Assembly (NCBI GenBank): GCA_038501785.1
Contig: JBAMJR010000261.1
Coordinates: 421,001 to 485,000 of the forward strand
Length of the DNA: 64,000 nt
Direction of reading: 5' to 3'
DNA from: Myoxocephalus aenaeus
Lineage: Eukaryota > Chordata > Actinopteri > Perciformes > Cottidae
The translations under genes were made by a program, and so were the position numbers. The notes below the pieces were generated by a model that did no database searches, was not told the DNA's origin, and saw only the letters and a list, made by a program, of their open reading frames with translations. Below, in pieces: positions 12,603-22,959 of this stretch; the first letter of the stretch is position 1; every line of letters begins with the position of its first letter.

Positions 12603-12884
12603 GGAGGAGCTAAACGTTTCACTCTACTCTCTCAGCCAATGAACCAGGCAGAAAGGATTCTTCAACAAAGCTTTGCACATCTTGACACCGCTACCAAACT
12701 AAAAACACAAATTCAGTTTTGTCTTTTAAAAATGCAGAAGACAATTATTATTTTTTTAAGTGTCCGTCCCGTCTCCTTTCTCCATCTGTTCCGATTGGCT
12801 GCTGTGAGGCTGACTGACAGGCCTCTGGGCCAATGAGAAGAGGAGGATCACAGGAAACGAATAAAGAGGGAAGAGATGAGGTGG

Positions 12885-15690
12885 CTAGGTGGTTTCCTCG
12901 TCGGTGTACTCCACAGTGGACTCCACGGTGCACTCCTCAGTGGACTCCACGGTGCACTCCTTGGCCAGGTGACCCGGCTTCCCACAGTTATGGCAGTTCG
13001 ACACCTTGCTGCAGTCAACCGAAACATGGCCGATCTCCCCACACCTGCAAACACATGCAAAGCTAACATTAGCTTTCACTGCAGAACCAGCAAGTAAAAC
13101 ACACTGAAGAGGCTCCAGACTAAACTGAACCATACTTCTTTGCTTTATTTACCTCCACTGCAGTTAGTTTACCTGCAGCATTAGTTTACCTGGAGCATGC
13201 ATTAGCTTACCTGGAGCATGCATTAGCTTACCTGGAGCATGCATTAGCTTACCTGGAGCATGCATTAGCTTACCTGGAGCATGCAATAGCTTACCTGGAG
13301 CATGCATTAGCTTACCTGGAGCATTCATTAGTTTACCTGGAGCATGCAATAGCTTACCTGGAGCATGCATTAGTTTACCTGCAGCATATATTAGTTTACC
13401 TGCAGCATGTATTAGTTTACCTGGAGCATGCATTAGCTTACCTGGAGCATGCAATAGCTTACCTGGAGCATGCATTAGCTTACCTGGAGCATGCATTAGT
13501 TTACCTGGAGCATGCAATAGCTTACCTGGAGCATGCATTAGCTTACCTGGAGCATGCATTAGCTTACCTGGAGCATGCAATAGCTTACCTGGAGCATGCA
13601 TTAGCTTACCTGGAGCATTCATTAGTTTACCTGGAGCATGCATTAGTTTACCTGGAGCATGCATTAGTTTACCTGGAGCATGCATTAGTTTACCTGGAGC
13701 ATGCATTAGTTTACCTGCAGCATGTATTAGTTTACCTGTAGCATGCATTAGTTTACCTGCAGCATGTATTAGTTTACCTGCAGCATGCATTAGTTTACCT
13801 GCAGCATGCATTAGCTTACCTGTAGCATGCATTAGTTTACCTGCAGCATGTATTAGTTTACCTGCAGCATGCATTAGTTTACCTGCAGCATTCATTAGTT
13901 TACCTGCAGCATGTATTAGTTTACCTGCAGCATGCATTAGTTTACCTGCAGCATTCATTAGTTTACCTGCAGCATGCATTAGTTTACCTGCAGCATGCAT
14001 TAGCTTACCTGTAGCATGCATTAGTTTACCTGCAGCATGCATTAGCTTACCTGCAGCATGCATTAGTTTACCTGCAGCATTCATTAGTTTACCTGCAGCA
14101 TTAGTTTACCTGCAGCATGCATTAGTTTACCTGCAGCATTCATTAGTTTACCTGCAGCATTCATTAGTTTACCTGCAGCATTAGTTTACCTGCAGCATTC
14201 ATTAGTTTACCTGCAGCATTAGTTTACCTGCAGCATGCATTAGTTTACCTGCAGCATGCATTAGTTTACCTGCAGCATTAGTTTACCTGCAGCATTAGTT
14301 TACCTGCAGCATGCATTAGTTTACCTGCAGCATTAGTTTACCTGCAGCATTCATTAGTTTACCTGCAGCATGCATTAGTTTACCTGCAGCATTAGTTTAC
14401 CTGCAGCATTCATTAGTTTACCTGCAGCATTAGTTTACCTGCAGCATGCATTAGTTTACCTGCAGCATTAGTTTACCTGCAGCATTCATTAGTTTACCTG
14501 CAGCATGCATTAGTTTACCTGCAGCATTAGTTTACCTGCAGCATTCATTAGTTTACCTGCAGCATTAGTTTACCTGCAGCATGCATTAGTTTACCTGCAG
14601 CATTAGTTTACCTGCAGCATTAGTTTACCTGCAGCATTAGCTTACCTGCAGCATTAGCTTACCTGTAGCATTTGACCATCTCGCAGGACTTCTGGGTGTG
14701 TCCGTAGCCTCCGCAGCAGTAGCATTTCTGCTCGCTGGCTTGGGGGCAGTCTCTGGCCAGGTGTCCAACCTTCCCACAGGTGTAGCATTTCATCTCTCGC
14801 TCCTTCTTGGGCTCCTTGCAGTCTCTGGAGATGTGACCTGTTGTGCCGCAGTTATAACAGGCTGCAGGGACGAGTCATCGGTTAGGACACGGTTTGGTTC
14901 AAGTGCTTCTCTCTGGTCCTCTGACTTCACTTTAAACAGCTTCATGCATAAATATCACAACGCATCTACATCCTGGACTCATCCGCTAGTCCAGGACTGA
15001 GTGGACCAGCAGCTGTAGACCAGGACTAATTAAACCCAGGACTACAGCAGGGTTATACGAACCTGCAGCGACTAGCCTGTAGGGGTGGGAATCACCAGAG
15101 GTCCCACGATACGATATTATCACGATACATTGAGTATTGCAATCTATTACCTTTTTTTCAACCGCAAATTGTCCCCAAAGGAAAACGTTGTCAACATATT
15201 TTATCTAATAAGATAAAGTGTGATGAATGTTGTCCTGTGTTTCGTTCATCAGCGGCGATACGAGTGACAGGAAGTCCAGACGTCTGATTTAAACGCGGAC
15301 GGCGCATTTCTAAATTCTTTCTCCGATGCCTCCATGTTTGTTTTGAACAACTTCCTACTGATCACGCTGACCTCACCACACAACACAGCACCATCTAGTG
15401 GGCGCAAAAAGCAACTGATTTTTATTATTCTAGGACCAAAAAGTTTATAATTGATATAATAAAAGATCGATACAATATTGCCACGCAAAATATCGCGATA
15501 CTATGCTGAATCCATTTTCCCCCACCCCTAATAACCTGTAGTCAGGGGTTAGGAAGTTAGTTATAGAATAGTTTAGTGGTAGTAAACTGGTGGTTAAGTG
15601 TTTGTTACATGAGTCATGGAATAGTCAATTGTAAGTAAAGCGGTGGTCATGGGTTAGTAAAGAAAGTTTATCCTGTTGGACACTATGCAC

Positions 15691-15725
<35 letters not shown>

Positions 15726-15827
15726 TCTCACCGTCTTCAGTCATTTCACAGTCTCTGGCGAAGTGTCCGTGCTCCCCGCAGCGATAACAGAACTTATCTG
15801 AAACACGCAAGCAAACAAACTGATTAC

Positions 15828-15894
<67 letters not shown>

Positions 15895-16230
15895 GTTTAT
15901 TAAAGCAGAAGTTAACTGAACCAGATCACTCAACACAAAAGGACTGAAACTAAATTAATCCATTAATCTGCTCAGGAGGCAGAAAGTAACTTCAGCACCT
16001 CGGGGCTCAAACCACAGTAGTGTTGTTGTTGTTGTTGTTGTTGTTGTTGGGAACAGCTGAACCCTTTTAGAATAAAATAAAAGTGTAATATCGGCTCACC
16101 TCTGTGAACTTTCCCATGTCCATGACCTCCGCCGTTTGGACAGTTCATCGCTTTGTGACCAGAGCCGCCACAACCGTAACACTCAATGCTGCTCATCTCT
16201 GCAACGGTTGGAGGGACAGACAGACAGAAT

Positions 16231-16291
<61 letters not shown>

Positions 16292-16632
16292 CAACAAACA
16301 CAAATACAACAATATATAAAATACAATACGAAGACACAGGTATAATATGTTTTGTTCTTTTAAGATGTCCTCTGTGTAGAAGTCTGCACATTATGGCAGA
16401 AAGTAAGTAAGTGCATGAACTTCAGCGCCTCGGGGCCCAAACCACAGTGTTGTTGTTGTTGTTGTTGGTGTTGGTGGGAACAGCTGAACCCTTTCATAAT
16501 AAAATAAAAACGTAATATCGGCTCACCTCTGTGACTTCGGTGAACTTTCTCTTGTCCCTGCGCTGCGGGGTTCGGACAGTCCCTCGCCCAGTGACCACAG
16601 CCGTGACAGTTATAACACTCATTACTGCTCAT
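12885..16632 (-). CDS. cnbp: cnbp copy 2, canonical seven-knuckle CNBP
   Basis: This copy keeps the vertebrate CNBP architecture. Coding exons: 16632-16527 (or the alternative first coding exon 16196-16100), 15797-15732, 14861-14663 and 13044-12885. Phases join to 176 residues (173 with the alternative), against 177 in human. Knuckles: CYNCHGCGHWARDC, CYRCGEHGHFARDC, CYNCGTTGHISRDC, CYTCGKVGHLARDC, CYCCGGYGHTQKSC, CRCGEIGHVSVDC preceded by the KCY of the previous exon, and CHNCGKPGHLAKEC. After the last knuckle a short CTVEST repeat and an acidic DEETT end follow, longer than the usual TIEATA-like tail. The linker KEPKKEREMK between knuckles 3 and 4 matches the human one. The intron between the last two exons is almost entirely a donor-derived minisatellite. 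This is the best candidate for the ancestral, fully functional gene of the cluster. Confidence 0.95.
13165..14660 (-). repeat. Minisatellite built from the 5' splice site of cnbp copy 2
   Basis: About 1.5 kb of short tandem units (about 17 or 21 bp) filling the last intron. On the gene strand each unit reads GCTGCAGGTAAACTAATG or CTCCAGGTAAGCTAATG. Each therefore contains CAG|GTAAAC or CAG|GTAAGC, a consensus-like U1 site. The array begins at the authentic donor (CTACAG|GTAAGC, exon end 14663). By eye there are about 70-75 units. Confidence 0.95.
15080..15530. mobile_element. Non-autonomous hAT-like MITE in cnbp copy 2 intron
   Basis: A 451-bp element with inverted termini TAGGGGTGGG and CCCACCCCTA. 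It has the ATACGATATTATCACGATAC-type interior common in fish hAT MITEs. Flanks TAGCCTG and TAACCTG resemble a decayed target duplication. cnbp copy 1 keeps the uninterrupted site near 6500-6510. Confidence 0.8.
15831..15892. repeat. (GT)n microsatellite in cnbp copy 2
   Basis: About 31 GT units upstream, on the gene strand, of the second coding exon. The antisense CA reads as a Thr-His open frame, which is not a gene. Confidence 0.97.
16100..16198 (-). other. Duplicate first coding exon of cnbp copy 2
   Basis: A second exon of the same type as 16527-16634. It has a CAG acceptor, an ATG at 16196-16194, one knuckle (CYGCGGSGHKAMNC) and a GAG|GTGAGC donor in the same phase. Either exon could begin the protein. 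Each is followed by its own (CAA)n intronic tract (16021-16049 and 16448-16466), so exon and flank were duplicated together. The knuckle has lost the usual aromatic or aliphatic residue after the histidine. The exon may therefore be alternative or decaying. Confidence 0.8.
16234..16290. repeat. (TA)n microsatellite between the two first coding exons
   Basis: About 28 TA units directly upstream, on the gene strand, of the duplicate exon acceptor. The other copies have no equivalent. Confidence 0.95.
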
Positions 16633-16660
16633 CTCTGCAGCGGCTGGAGGGACAGACAGA

Positions 16661-16724
<64 letters not shown>

Positions 16725-17104
16725 AACGGAGGATTTAATGATTAAATCAAACTTTTTTTGGTGTGTTGACCACCTGATCTCCTCATCAAACAGTTGAGTC
16801 TGCAGCTTTTCTTTTTTTAAACTTGCATTTACAGCAGCAGTGTGACGTCATCCTCTGGACGAGCTCCTGAGTTAAAGAATAACTGGTTTGGCAAAGAATT
16901 TACTGACAGGCATCGACACGTCTACCGCCAACTTTGTCGTTCACTCATGTCCTCCCTAAGTGTCCTAAGTGTCCTTCCTAAGTGTCCTAAGTGTCCTTCC
17001 TAAGTGTCCTAAGTGTCCTCGCCGTCGAACAGGGAGTGAAGTTTGCATTAAACTGAACCGTCCATAGTCTTTTAAAATAAACCCTAAAGATATTTAACGG
17101 TGTA

Positions 17105-17580
17105 CTTCCTGGTTTAGTCGACGTGTGATGAAGGCCACTCCTACGACACGTCTCCCGCGCGCACACGAGCAGAACCCAGTTAATTTAAACACCGGGACCA
17201 ACTCCGTTTCGACCCCCGGGGAGAGCGGACCCTCCTCCGGCTCTGCAGGTCCCCCGGCTGTGCGTAAAGGGCCCGGCTGTGGGGGCCACAGGGCCGGGGC
17301 TGCAGGTTCCCGTCTCTCCACCGCGGGGACATGTGCTCCTCTGCGGGGGGAAGAGCACCGCAGCCCGGCGGCGGGGAGCCTGCTGCGGGCGCGAACTCAC
17401 GTCCTGCTGGGTCCGGAGCTCCAACTCACCTCAGATCCTTTAGAACAGCTCGGTCTTCTCTCCTCTGCCTCACGCGGTCTTCACTGCAGCCCGCACGGTG
17501 TTCTCGGGACGCGCGCGCACTCGGTATTACGGTACGAGCGCGTCAGAACGGACTTCAAAATAAGAGCCGAGTTCCGGTGA
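17105..17580 (-). promoter_or_regulatory. CpG-rich promoter and non-coding exon 1 of cnbp copy 2
   Basis: Near-identical to 8340-8760. The exon 1 donor GAG|GTGAGT falls at 17430/17429. A small array of TAAGTGTCC motifs at about 16955-17020 in the adjoining intron is the intermediate stage of the array seen in copy 3. Confidence 0.75.
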
Positions 17581-18471
17581 TGGCTACATTAATAAATTAA
17601 AAATACATTATTATACTTCATGAATGATAACTATTAAAAATGTAAATTACCACATGCAAACTGTATTTCAAGGAACATGTTTTATTTCCAGTGAAAGCGT
17701 GCCACTTCTTCCAATAGCAGGACTTTCTGATGTCTAATTTCAAAATGAAAGCCCTAGAAAATCTCATTCATGAGCCAGTGTCTCTAATTTCAGATTATAT
17801 TTGGTTTAAGACCATCTAGGGTTCCCTTCCAGTGGAGAAAACGTGACTTAAAATTATTTAAAAAAATGAAATATGAAAACATTCTTTCATCTTCTGCATA
17901 ATTTGATATGTCAAGTCGATAGTTTTGGGAAGTTCAATGCGGAATATAGTTTTATTCATAATGAATCAACTATATGTTGCATATTCTTTTTTATTGATAC
18001 ATACATAGTTAATGAATATTTACCTGTGTTTAAATGAACCAGTCCTTTAAAGGAAATTCATGCTTTTCCCCAATTTAGTACTATGGAAGCTCATTTCCTC
18101 CAAGAAAAGAAAAAACATTTGTAAAGTTTGGCATAATGAGTCTTACTTTAAACTTATAAATCAACGTTTTCACTTCCCATAATTATTTTTAATTACTCAT
18201 AACAAGACTTTATTTATAACTTTGAATCTATAATTTAGTCAGATTTATTCCTGTTTTTATATTTTTGTTTATATTGGAATTAATAACTTTAATGTATGAT
18301 GTAAAGCACAATGTCTTGTTAAGGTCAAAAGAAATGAGCCTCCTTACATAAAATAGTTAATTTTAGGAAACATCTTTGTAATTATTTATAAATAAATCCT
18401 TTCTGAACTTTTCTTGCTTTGTCGTCTTGTGAAATAAATTGATTGCTCCATCGTCTTCCTCCTCCATGGTT

Positions 18472-18477
18472 TTTATT
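18472..18477 (-). promoter_or_regulatory. Poly(A) signal of cnbp copy 3
   Basis: AATAAA on the minus strand in the conserved 3' UTR block, about 690 bp downstream of the copy 3 stop. Confidence 0.6.
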
Positions 18478-19163
18478 GTCAGGTTAAACTTACAGTCTGC
18501 AGTACAACCACATTACATTTTTACAGTAACTCTGAGTGATATACAAAAATAACATTTGGATTTTCTTGTGAAAACATTATCTCTCCAGACTTAAAATGGT
18601 GTATTTAAAAAAATATTAGTTTTTGTCTTCATCGGTGAGTCGATCCGTCTGGTTCCAAACACAACTTTAATTTAGAATTATTAACGCTCCTTTTGTTGTC
18701 CGCTGTGACCTGATCTGATTGGCTCGCTCGTTTCCCTGTGTGGTAATAAAGGGTCCAGACCTGCGAGCTGATTGGCTGTTTGCTGGAGGCGGGGCCAATC
18801 ACATTTCTGTCAACTAACTGGGTTTGGACCAGAACAAGAAAATAAACTTAATCTCTGCGTTGAAAGAAAGAAACTTCCAACACGCTTCAACAACGCTTTG
18901 CACATCATGACACCGCCACCAAACTAAAAATCCAAATTCAGTTTTGTACTTTAAAAATGCAGAAGAAAGTATTTTTATTTTATTTTTTAAGTCTCCTTCC
19001 TCCACCTGCTCTGATTGGCTGCTGTGAGGCTGACTGACAGGTCTCTTGGCCAATGAGAAGAGGAGGATCACAGGAAATGAATAAAGAGGGAAGAGATGAG
19101 GTGGTTTTCCTCGATGGTGCACCCCTTGGCCAGGTGACCCGGCTTCCCACAGGTATAGCGGTT

Positions 19164-22100
19164 CTACTCCAACACCTTGTTGCAGTCAATCGCAATATGG
19201 CCGATCTCCCCACACCTGCAGCAAACACATGCAAAGCTAACATTAGCTTTCACTGCAGAACCAGCAAGTAAAACACACTGAAGAGGCTCCAGACTAAACT
19301 GAACCGTACTGCTTTGATTTATTTACCTCCACTGCAGTTAGTTTACCTGTTGTATTAAATTACCTGTAGTACGAGCTTACCTGTAGTGCGAGTTTACCTG
19401 TAGTAGTAGTATGAGTTTACCTGTAGTACGAGCTTACCTGTAGCTGTAGTGCGAGTTTACCTGTAGTAGTAGATCTGCATCTGTTTACCTGTAGTACGAG
19501 TTTACCTGTAGTAGTAGTTTACCTGTAGTAGTAGTTTATCTGCATCTGTTTACCTGTAGTACGAGTTTACCTGTAGTACGAGTTTACCTGTAGTACGAGT
19601 TTACCTGCATCTGTTTACCTGTAGTACGAGTTTACCTGTAGTAAGAGTTTACCTGCATCTGTTTACCTGTAGTACGAGTTTACCCGCATCTGTTTACCTG
19701 TAGTACGAGTTTACCTGTAGTACGAGTTTACCTGCATCTGTTTACCTGTAGTACGAGTTTACCTGTAGTAAGAGTTTACCTGCATCTGTTTACCTGTAGT
19801 ACGAGTTTACCTGCATCTGTTTACCTGTAGTACGAGTTTACCTGTAGTACGAGTTTACCTGCATCTGTTTACCTGTAGTACGAGTTTACCTGCATCTGTT
19901 TACCTGTAGTACGAGTTTACCTGTAGTAAGAGTTTACCTGCATCTGTTTACCTGTAGTACGAGTTTACCTGCATCTGTTTACCTGTAGTACGAGTTTACC
20001 TGTAGTACGAGTTTACCTGCATCTGTTTACCTGTAGTACGAGTTTACCTGCATCTGTTTACCTGTAGTACGAGTTTACCTGTAGTACGAGTTTACCTGCA
20101 TCTGTTTACCTGTAGTACGAGTTTACCTGTAGTACGAGTTTACCTGCATCTGTTTACCTGTAGTACGAGTTTACCTGCATCTGTTTACCTGTAGTACGAG
20201 TTCACCTGCATCTGTTTACCTGTAGTACGAGTTTACCTGCATCTGTTTACCTGTAGTACGAGTTTACCTGTAGTACGAGTTTACCTGCATCTGTTTACCT
20301 GTAGTATGAGTTTACCTGCATCTGTTTACCTGCATCTGTTTACCTGTAGTACGAGTTTATCTGCATGAGTTTACCTGTAGTACGAGTTTACCTGTAGTAA
20401 GAGTTTATCTGCATCTGTTTACCTGTAGTACGAGTTTACCTGCATCTGTTTACCTGTAGTACGAGTTTACCTGCATCTGTTTACCTGTAGTACGAGTTCA
20501 CCTGCATCTGTTTACCTGTAGTACGAGTTTACCTGCATCTGTTTACCTGTAGTACGAGTTTACCTGCATCTGTTTACCTGTAGTATGAGTTTACCTGCAT
20601 CTGTTTACCTGCATCTGTTTACCTGCATCTGTTTACCTGTAGTACGAGTTTATCTGCATGAGTTTACCTGTAGTACGAGTTTACCTGTAGTATGAGTTTA
20701 TCTGCATCTGTTTACCTGTTGCATTTGACCTTGTCGCAGGACTTCTGGAGGTGTCCGAGTTCCCCGCAGGAGTTGCATTTCTGCTTGTTGGCATGGGGGC
20801 AGTCTCGGGCCATGTGTCCAGAATTCTCACAGTTGTAGCACTTCATCTCTCGGTCGTTCTTCTTGGGCTCCTTGCAGTCTCTGGAGATGTGACCAGGGGT
20901 CTGGCAGTTGTAGCACGTCATCTCTTGCTCGTTCTTCTTGGGCTCCGTGCAGTCTCTGGCCAGGTGTCCAGAGGTCTGACAGTTGTAGCACTTCCGCTCG
21001 GGGGCGTTGGGGCAGTCTCTGGAGATGTGGCCCGTTGTGCCGCAGTTATAACAGTCTGCAGGGACGAGTCATCGATTAGGACACGGTTCGGTTCAACGCG
21101 CTTCTCTCTGGTCCTCTAATGCTGCGTTCACACCAAAAGCTTTGCGAATTATTCGCGCCAGTAGATTACATGCAAAGTCAACGCACAGACGGGCATGGTT
21201 GCGAAACACATGAATTTTCGCCGGGCGGCGCAAATGGCGCTTTGCGAAAGATTCGCCTCATTGAAATATGAGCTGTGTGCGACTACTATTATGATCCCAG
21301 ACACCCGGGCGTTTGATGTTCCCACAACAAGTATAAAGCAGAACTAGTGGTTATTTCAATGGTGGATGGCAGAAATATTAACTGTTTTACGGAGAAAAGC
21401 GAAAAAGCGAATGACGCAAAAAACCTAAAAATGTGCCACTTTTTTGGGGTGAACGCAGCATAACATCACTTTAAACAGCTCCATGCATAAATATCACAAC
21501 GTATCTACATCCTGGACTCATTAAACCCAGAAGTACAGCAGGATTATACGAACCTGCAGCGACTAGTCAGGGGTTAGGAAGTTAGTTATAGAATAGTTTA
21601 GTGGTAGTAAACTGGTAGTTAAGTGTTAGTCATTTGTTAGTTAATAAAGTACTGAAACTAAATTAATCTGCTCAGGAGGCAGAAAGTAAGTAAGTACATG
21701 AACTTCAGCACCTCGGGGGCTCAAACCACAGTGTTGTTGTTGTTGTTGTTTGGGGGAACAGCTGAACTTGGGCTGGGCGGTATGGACGAAAATTCATATC
21801 ACGGTATTTTCTAAGAGGTTTCACGGCATATCGTGGTAATTAAACACATTAATTTATTGACGCCGAAAAGGACCGTCGGCCAACTGAACAGCTGTTCCCC
21901 GCTCGCTGGCCAACTTGCTGCAACTCGCCAGTGAGCGGGGAACAGCTGTGTGTGGTGTGTCTTTGGTTGGTCTATTCCTGTTTCTCTCTCCCCCCCCCTA
22001 CATTCCCCTGGGTCCTAAGTCCCTCCATGTTCAGCTTCTCATCACCCTCTATGTACCAACATACATTTATGACAAATACCACACTGTCATCAGCGTTGCA

Positions 22101-22695
22101 CATGTGTCTAGTTGTATTGGTGCATCTCTGGTCTCTCGTTGTTCCTCCTGCATCGCTCTTTTCCGTTTTTTTATGTAGCGACAGTTTCTTCTTGTTGTGA
22201 AAGTGGGCGAGCTGTACCCAGCATGCAGTTAGGCGGTGTAATTTTATAAATGTACAATTATTAGTGTTACAAATTGTTTATGTGTCACAAACTGTTGTGC
22301 CATGGTGTTTTACCTGTTAAAGAGCGTTAGTTGTGGGTTATTGATTGTTGTAAAGTTAGAACCATGACTAAAGTTTAGTTTTAACCATGACACGTAAAAC
22401 AAGTAGTTCAGACCGCTGCGCCCTCAGCGGTGAAAAATACATTTTGCTGCCTGCTGAAGAGCGACAACAGTTGTTACGGCTGTGCATCGTATGACGGAAT
22501 GTGAAAAATTCATACCGTATGGAAATTTGAAACCGGTATACCGCCCAGCCCTACGCTGAACCCATTTAGAATAAAATAGAAATGTAACATCAGCTCACCT
22601 CTGCGAACTTTCCCTTGTCCTCCGCCATTTGGACAGTTCCTCGCGAAATGGCCAGTGCCATTGCAATTGTAACACTCAATACTGCTGCTACTCAT
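19164..22695 (-). CDS. cnbp: cnbp copy 3, rearranged CNBP paralog lacking one exon
   Basis: Coding exons: 22695-22599, 21055-20716 and 19215-19164, joining in frame to 162 residues. The exon encoding the second knuckle is missing. The sequence jumps directly between conserved flanks near 21630-21650. Phases still match because that exon is 66 nt. Knuckles: CYNCNGTGHFARNC, five in the second coding exon (CYNCGTTGHISRDC, CYNCQTSGHLARDC, CYNCQTPGHISRDC, CYNCENSGHMARDC, CNSCGELGHLQKSC) and CNRCGEIGHIAIDC. An in-frame TAG at 19164-19166 then removes the final knuckle at the same site as in copy 1. The first acceptor is AAG, where the other copies have CAG. Three extra Ser codons follow the ATG. 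The introns hold two transposons and a large minisatellite. Expression is unproven, but no frameshift is present. Confidence 0.85.
19350..20712 (-). repeat. Minisatellite built from the 5' splice site of cnbp copy 3
   Basis: About 1.36 kb of alternating 17-bp and 14-bp units. On the gene strand they read CTACAGGTAAACTCGTA and ATGCAGGTAAACAG, so nearly every unit carries CAG|GTAAAC. The array starts at the authentic donor AACAG|GTAAACAG (exon end 20716). The unit differs from that in copy 2, so the two arrays expanded separately from the same site. Confidence 0.95.
21120..21460. mobile_element. Harbinger-like MITE in cnbp copy 3 intron
   Basis: A 341-bp element with inverted termini TGCTGCGTTCACACC and GGTGAACGCAGCA and a TAA direct repeat on each side (21117-21119, 21461-21463). 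A 3-bp TWA duplication is typical of PIF/Harbinger. Copies 1 and 2 have the site without insertion (near 6345 and 14920). Confidence 0.8.
21768..22553. mobile_element. Non-autonomous hAT transposon in cnbp copy 3 intron
   Basis: A 786-bp element with inverted termini TTGGGCTGGGCGGTAT and ATACCGCCCAGCCCTA, flanked by the 8-bp pair AGCTGAAC / CGCTGAAC. This fits hAT. It interrupts the conserved sequence just downstream of the first coding exon. The other copies lack it. An internal perfect-looking hairpin lies at 21888-21949. No transposase frame is recognised. Confidence 0.85.
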
Positions 22696-22959
22696 CTTGG
22701 CAACGGCTGGAAAGACAGAGAGACAGATTGAGAGACAGACAGGCACACAGAGAGACAGACAGGGACAGTAAATATCTCCTCTCTGGATCACTTCACAAGG
22801 TTTACATGAATCTTTTTATTTTGTTTTTCAGATGTCCTCTGATGCGTTCAGGTGCTCCTGTTTTTTACAGAGCTCCTGTGTTCGAGAATAACTGGTGCGA
22901 GAGTTTTGAACAAGCATCGACGCGTCTACCGACAACTTTGTCGTTCACTCTTGTCCTCC

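Noticed and set aside
13164..14084. 306-codon minus-strand frame of His-Ala-Ala-Gly-Lys-Leu-type repeats
   Set aside because: It lies entirely in the intronic splice-donor minisatellite of cnbp copy 2, with only repeat content.
19100..19166. Stop-codon readthrough restoring the seventh knuckle in cnbp copies 1 and 3
   Set aside because: Beyond the TAG, the first cysteine of the knuckle is lost in both copies and copy 1 is also frame-damaged. A functional extension is unlikely.
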